DNA of 9,581 bases from Lachnospiraceae bacterium (GTDB lineage Bacteria > Bacillota > Clostridia > Lachnospirales > Lachnospiraceae). The translations under genes were made by a program, and so were the position numbers. Where the stretch lies: contig VSNY01000151.1 in the NCBI GenBank assembly GCA_009774535.1, positions 1-9,581 of the forward strand, read 5' to 3'. Positions 6,749-9,581 of the stretch are shown here, one piece after another (the first letter of the stretch is position 1; every line of letters begins with the position of its first letter). The notes beneath the pieces were generated by a model. The model was not told the origin of the DNA. It worked only from the letters and a program-made list of their open reading frames with translations, and ran no database searches.

Positions 6749-7843
6749 ATGAAAATTTCAGTTATAACGGTCTGCTATAACAGTGAGGAAACAATTGAGA
6801 GAACGATTAAGAGTGTGATCGCACAGGATTATGATGAGTTGGAATATATCATTATTGATGGAGCTTCCACGGATGGGACGCTGGATATCATTGGGAGATA
6901 TAGGGATAAGATCTCCGTATGTGTCAGTGAACCGGATTTCGGGTTATATGATGCGATGAACAAAGGTTTAGAGAGAGTTAGTGGTGAGGTGTTCGCTTTT
7001 TTAAACAGTGATGATTATTATGCTGATAATGTTTTAAGGAGGGTGAATGAGTGTTTTCAGAACAGTGATGCCGATATGGTCAGTGGGAACATGTTCATAT
7101 GTAAAAATGGAGTAACCACGAAAGCGGTTTACAACAAAAATAAAAAGGAAAACATGTTTTTTCAGGTGGTTTATCCACACCCTGCATTGTTTGCCAAAAG
7201 GGAATTGTATAAGAAGTATGGTGGATTTGACACTTCCTATAAGATTGCGGCTGATTCTGAGTGGGTGATGAGGGTGTGTTTTAAGGGAGCTAAGGTGTTG
7301 TGTGTGGAAGATTATTTTACATATTTTAGTGCGGGTGGGCTTAGTTCCAGAAAAATGTATGCTGCTTTGGAGGAGCAATATCATGTTGCGCTTAAATATG
7401 CGCAATTGGATAAATATACGTATATGGAAAGCGAAATACAGGAATTTTATTCTATCGAATTAAAGAAAATGGAAATACGGGAGAGATATCGCAATGCATT
7501 GGAAATGAGAATTGAAGATGTCAGAAAAGGGTTTGATTATAATCACGGATATTATATTTGGGGAATAGGGAACAGGGGCAGAGAATGCCTGCAAAGTTTC
7601 GAAAAACTTGGGCTTCGCGTTGCAGGTTTTATAGACTCTTATGCAGAGATAAAAGAATTTATGGGCTACCGTGTGATAAAGCCGGGAGATATAGATAATG
7701 AAAAGCTGATATGTATTACACCAATAGGATATGAAGAGGAAATTATTTGTGAGTTGAAGGACAGAGGAATAGGTAAAAACAGGTATTTTACTTATTCTGA
7801 TATGGTGGATGCTATTATGCGTCTTGGAGAAGTAGAAAAGTAA
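6749..7843 (+). CDS. GT2 glycosyltransferase fused to a C-terminal Rossmann-like domain
   Basis: A 364-residue GT2 (GT-A, inverting) glycosyltransferase with an extra domain. The GT2 part (about 1-200) opens with MKISVITVCYNSEETI, then EYIIIDGASTDGT, LYDAMNKGL, the metal-binding FLNSDDYY (Asp88/Asp89), YPHPALF and YKIAADSEWVMR with the late acidic motif. Of the two in-frame ATGs, 6749 is preferred over 6728 because it places MKISVIT at the N-terminus, as is usual, and an AGGAAGG site (6733-6739) precedes it by 9 bases; the 7 extra residues look meaningless. From about residue 265 a Rossmann-like domain follows: YYIWGIGNRGREC, RVAGFIDS, GYRVIKPGDI and KLICITP. The bridging region (about 205-262) is charged and probably helical. 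No transmembrane segments are visible. The sequence is a full-length paralogue of the GT2 gene at 8414. Donor and acceptor are unknown. Confidence 0.9.
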   Translation: MKISVITVCYNSEETIERTIKSVIAQDYDELEYIIIDGASTDGTLDIIGRYRDKISVCVSEPDFGLYDAMNKGLERVSGEVFAFLNSDDYYADNVLRRVNECFQNSDADMVSGNMFICKNGVTTKAVYNKNKKENMFFQVVYPHPALFAKRELYKKYGGFDTSYKIAADSEWVMRVCFKGAKVLCVEDYFTYFSAGGLSSRKMYAALEEQYHVALKYAQLDKYTYMESEIQEFYSIELKKMEIRERYRNALEMRIEDVRKGFDYNHGYYIWGIGNRGRECLQSFEKLGLRVAGFIDSYAEIKEFMGYRVIKPGDIDNEKLICITPIGYEEEIICELKDRGIGKNRYFTYSDMVDAIMRLGEVEK

Positions 7844-7892
7844 AATATGAAACAATGAAATCAATAGAAAAAGAAGGGGGTATAAAGCAAAA

Positions 7893-8369
7893 ATGAGCAA
7901 ACCGATACTGACAGCGTTATCAGCATTAACTGGCGCGGTAATTGGAGCAGGTACTGTAGGGAAGGTGACAAGGGATGATGTGAAGAGAGAGAAAGCCTTG
8001 GCAGACAAACATTTGGCATTATTTTGCCTGATGAATCAGTGGGTAAAAGTAAAGCAGGAAGGGAAAAACCTGGCATCATATTTTGAAAGAAAAGGATATA
8101 AAAAAATAGCTATCTATGGTATGAGCTATGCGGGTGAAACTTTGGTTGATGAACTTCGTGATTCCGGAATATCTATCGCATATGGAATTGATAAAAACGC
8201 GAAATCTATATATTCAGAGGTAGAAGTTTTGACTATGGAGCATGAACTCAAACCAGTTGATGCGATCGTGGTTACAGCAATTACTTTTTTTGATGAAATA
8301 GAGGAAAAACTTTCAGAAAAAGTAGATTGCCCAATTATTTCGCTGGAAGATGCTTTGTATGAAGTATAG
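7893..8369 (+). CDS. Small Rossmann-like domain protein with hydrophobic glycine-rich N-terminus, unknown function
   Basis: A 158-residue protein with no known function that I recognise. Residues of about 4-24 are hydrophobic and rich in Gly/Ala (LTGAVIGAGTVG), with GxxxG spacing like a short membrane-associating or helix-packing segment. About 27-68 is a charged helical stretch containing NQWVKVKQEGKNL. About 70-156 is the same Rossmann-like domain found in the neighbouring genes: KKIAIYGMSYAGETL, then AYGID at the second strand end, DAIVVTA and CPIISLEDAL. It has no catalytic partner domain. It lies between the two GT2-Rossmann fusion genes, 49 bases after one and 44 bases before the other, so it may be an accessory or partner subunit. 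The ribosome binding site (AAGGGGG, 7874-7880) is 12 bases from the ATG, unusually far. It could also be a stand-alone nucleotide- or sugar-binding protein. Confidence 0.8.
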   Translation: MSKPILTALSALTGAVIGAGTVGKVTRDDVKREKALADKHLALFCLMNQWVKVKQEGKNLASYFERKGYKKIAIYGMSYAGETLVDELRDSGISIAYGIDKNAKSIYSEVEVLTMEHELKPVDAIVVTAITFFDEIEEKLSEKVDCPIISLEDALYEV

Positions 8370-8372
8370 TAG

Positions 8373-8397
8373 TTGAATCCATGAAATGGGTTTTCAA
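8373..8397 (+). repeat. Imperfect inverted repeat between the small protein and second GT2 gene
   Basis: TTGAATCCAT pairs with ATGGGTTTTCAA across a GAA loop, with a two-base bulge and one G-U pair. The stem is AT-rich and not followed by a T-run, so it is not a convincing terminator. It lies just upstream of the AGGAGA ribosome binding site at 8402-8407 and could modestly affect translation of the next gene or RNA stability, or be chance. Confidence 0.3.
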
Positions 8398-8413
8398 TAC
8401 CAGGAGATAAAAG

Positions 8414-9502
8414 ATGAGTATAAAAGTATCTGTTATTACCCCCTGCCTGAATAGTGAAAAGACCATACGGGATACCATAGAAAGTGTCTTGGGGCAGACT
8501 TATAAAAACATAGAATATATTCTTGTGGATGGTGGTTCTACTGATCGGACAGTGGAGATCATTGAGGAATATCTTCCCATATTCGGCAGCCGGTTACAGT
8601 GCACCAGTGAAAAGGACCAGGGCATTTATGATGCGATGAACAAAGGGCTTTCCCTTGCGTCGGGCGATATGGTTGGCATCATAAACAGCGATGACTGGTA
8701 TGAGCCGGATGCAGTGGAAAAAGCAGTGGACTGTTTTCGGGAAAGCAATGCAGGTGTGGTGTTTGGGGAAATCTGGCTGATTGATCCGAACGGGAAAAAG
8801 CAGAGCTGTACAAAGAATTCAATGTTACCGCCGCATCCTTCTATGTTTGTGAAGCGGGAAATTTATCAGGAATATGGAGTGTTTGACACAAATTACAAAA
8901 TAGCAGCCGATTATGAATTGACGTTGCGTTTGCGGGCACAAGGGGTTTCCTTTGCACATATTGATGGAATTTTAGCGAATTTTAGGACAGAAGGCGTTAG
9001 TAACCTTAAAAAAGCTGACTGTATAGAGGAAACATATCAGATCAATTTAAAATATGCTGACAGATGTGTAAATGGCATATTAAACAGAGAGATAGCGGAA
9101 GAATTGTACAGCAGAAGCAGGCTGCTATATATCAGCAAAAATAATCCAGGAAAAATTATCAGAGTATTGGAGAGGAAATTTTCTGATCTGGACAGGGGAA
9201 TTGTTATTTTCGGAACAGGAAATTGGGGAAGGGAATTACATACAGTATTGAGAAACTGCAATATTGAGATTCCTTTTTTTGTTGATAATGACAATAAAAA
9301 GTGGGGGTTTGAGTGGGAGGGAAGCAAAATTTTTTCACCGGAAATATTAAAGGATTATAATGGAGCCATATGTATTGCGGTGAAGAAGTTTCAAAAAGAG
9401 CTTTGTGAACAAGTTCATAAGTATGCAGACGGAAATCTGTCAGTTGGAGTATATGATAAGTTATGGGGAGCGGTAGTCAGGGATCTGGAATTGTGTCGTT
9501 AA
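8414..9502 (+). CDS. GT2 glycosyltransferase fused to a C-terminal Rossmann-like domain (second copy)
   Basis: A 362-residue protein with the same architecture as the gene at 6749. The GT2 part (about 1-200) has KVSVITPCLNSEKTI, EYILVDGGSTDRT, IYDAMNKGL, IINSDDWYEP (Asp93/Asp94 for metal), PPHPSMF and YKIAADYELTLRL. A helical linker of about 200-258 precedes the Rossmann-like domain: GIVIFGTGNWGREL (about 262-275), PFFVDNDN, SKIFSPEIL and GAICIAV. The AGGAGA site at 8402-8407 is 6 bases from the ATG, so the start is well supported. The ILVDGGSTD and NSDDWYEP motifs are the standard GT2 nucleotide- and metal-binding ones, so the enzyme should be active. It is a cytoplasmic-face transferase for a glycan repeat; its sugar specificity is unknown. 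Sequence divergence from the first copy suggests the two add different sugars or linkages. Confidence 0.9.
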   Translation: MSIKVSVITPCLNSEKTIRDTIESVLGQTYKNIEYILVDGGSTDRTVEIIEEYLPIFGSRLQCTSEKDQGIYDAMNKGLSLASGDMVGIINSDDWYEPDAVEKAVDCFRESNAGVVFGEIWLIDPNGKKQSCTKNSMLPPHPSMFVKREIYQEYGVFDTNYKIAADYELTLRLRAQGVSFAHIDGILANFRTEGVSNLKKADCIEETYQINLKYADRCVNGILNREIAEELYSRSRLLYISKNNPGKIIRVLERKFSDLDRGIVIFGTGNWGRELHTVLRNCNIEIPFFVDNDNKKWGFEWEGSKIFSPEILKDYNGAICIAVKKFQKELCEQVHKYADGNLSVGVYDKLWGAVVRDLELCR

Positions 9503-9581
9503 AACTGAGGCTTCTGGCATGATGGTGGGTACTTGACCATGCCCAATTAACAACTGCATATTGAAAAACCACCTGTGTTCC
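9503..9581. other. Non-coding tail with an inverted repeat at the window end
   Basis: 79 bases follow the last stop codon. GGCATG at 9516-9521 is mirrored by CATGCC at 9538-9543, with an alternative inner pairing of ATGGT (9522-9526) and ACCAT (9536-9540). No T-run follows, so it is not a canonical intrinsic terminator. No reading frame in this piece resembles a known protein start. It may be an intergenic spacer, a fragment of a mobile element or part of a contig-edge repeat. Confidence 0.4.

Noticed and set aside
7460..8008. Hydrophobic open frame on the - strand across the first GT2 end and the small gene
   Set aside because: The apparent membrane-like composition comes from reading the complement of Lys/Glu-rich coding DNA. 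It spans two well-supported + strand genes.
9503..9581. Transposase fragment read on the - strand of the tail
   Set aside because: About 25 codons are open, but the translation matches no transposase motif I can name, so no mobile element is called.

Overview
The window is a compact block of co-directional genes for building and decorating a surface polysaccharide (capsule, exopolysaccharide or glycoprotein glycan). All nine convincing protein-coding genes are on the + strand and overlap or sit a few tens of bases apart, so most or all are probably one transcript. The low-to-moderate GC content, purine-rich AGGAG-type ribosome binding sites, frequent AGA/ATA codons and protein style suggest a Firmicute, most likely a Clostridia/Lachnospiraceae-type gut anaerobe. 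That assignment is inference from style; no rRNA or marker gene is present.

Layout: (1) bases 1-91 are an almost pure C/G low-complexity run that looks like a sequencing or assembly artefact at a contig edge. It has replaced the first codons of galE. (2) 92-2030: galE (UDP-glucose 4-epimerase) overlaps a divergent fucosyltransferase-fold glycosyltransferase. (3) 2078-5551 is a sugar-modification block: an FkbM-type methyltransferase with an N-terminal Rossmann-like domain, a DegT/DnrJ/EryC1/StrS PLP sugar aminotransferase, a small metal-binding cupin, and a class I SAM methyltransferase resembling amino-sugar N-methyltransferases. (4) 5562-9502 is a transferase block: a GT4 glycosyltransferase, then a GT2 glycosyltransferase with a C-terminal Rossmann-like domain, a small protein that is essentially that Rossmann-like domain behind a hydrophobic N-terminus, and a second, paralogous GT2-Rossmann fusion. 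(5) 9503-9581 is a non-coding tail with an inverted repeat, probably another contig edge.

How they may work together: GalE supplies UDP-galactose or a related UDP-hexose. The aminotransferase would make an amino-dideoxy sugar nucleotide from a keto-sugar made elsewhere. The cupin and class I methyltransferase may isomerise and methylate it, and FkbM may O-methylate a sugar. Four glycosyltransferases would assemble the repeat unit. No priming transferase, flippase (Wzx), polymerase (Wzy), chain-length regulator or export ABC is in the window, so this is an internal slice of a larger locus.

The most unusual signal is a repeated module. The same Rossmann-like domain (glycine-rich loop, a beta-strand ending in a GF-I-D type motif, a second conserved half) occurs four times in this short stretch: N-terminal in the FkbM protein, C-terminal in both GT2 proteins, and nearly alone in the 158-residue protein. 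Its role in these contexts is not established and is the best candidate here for something undescribed.
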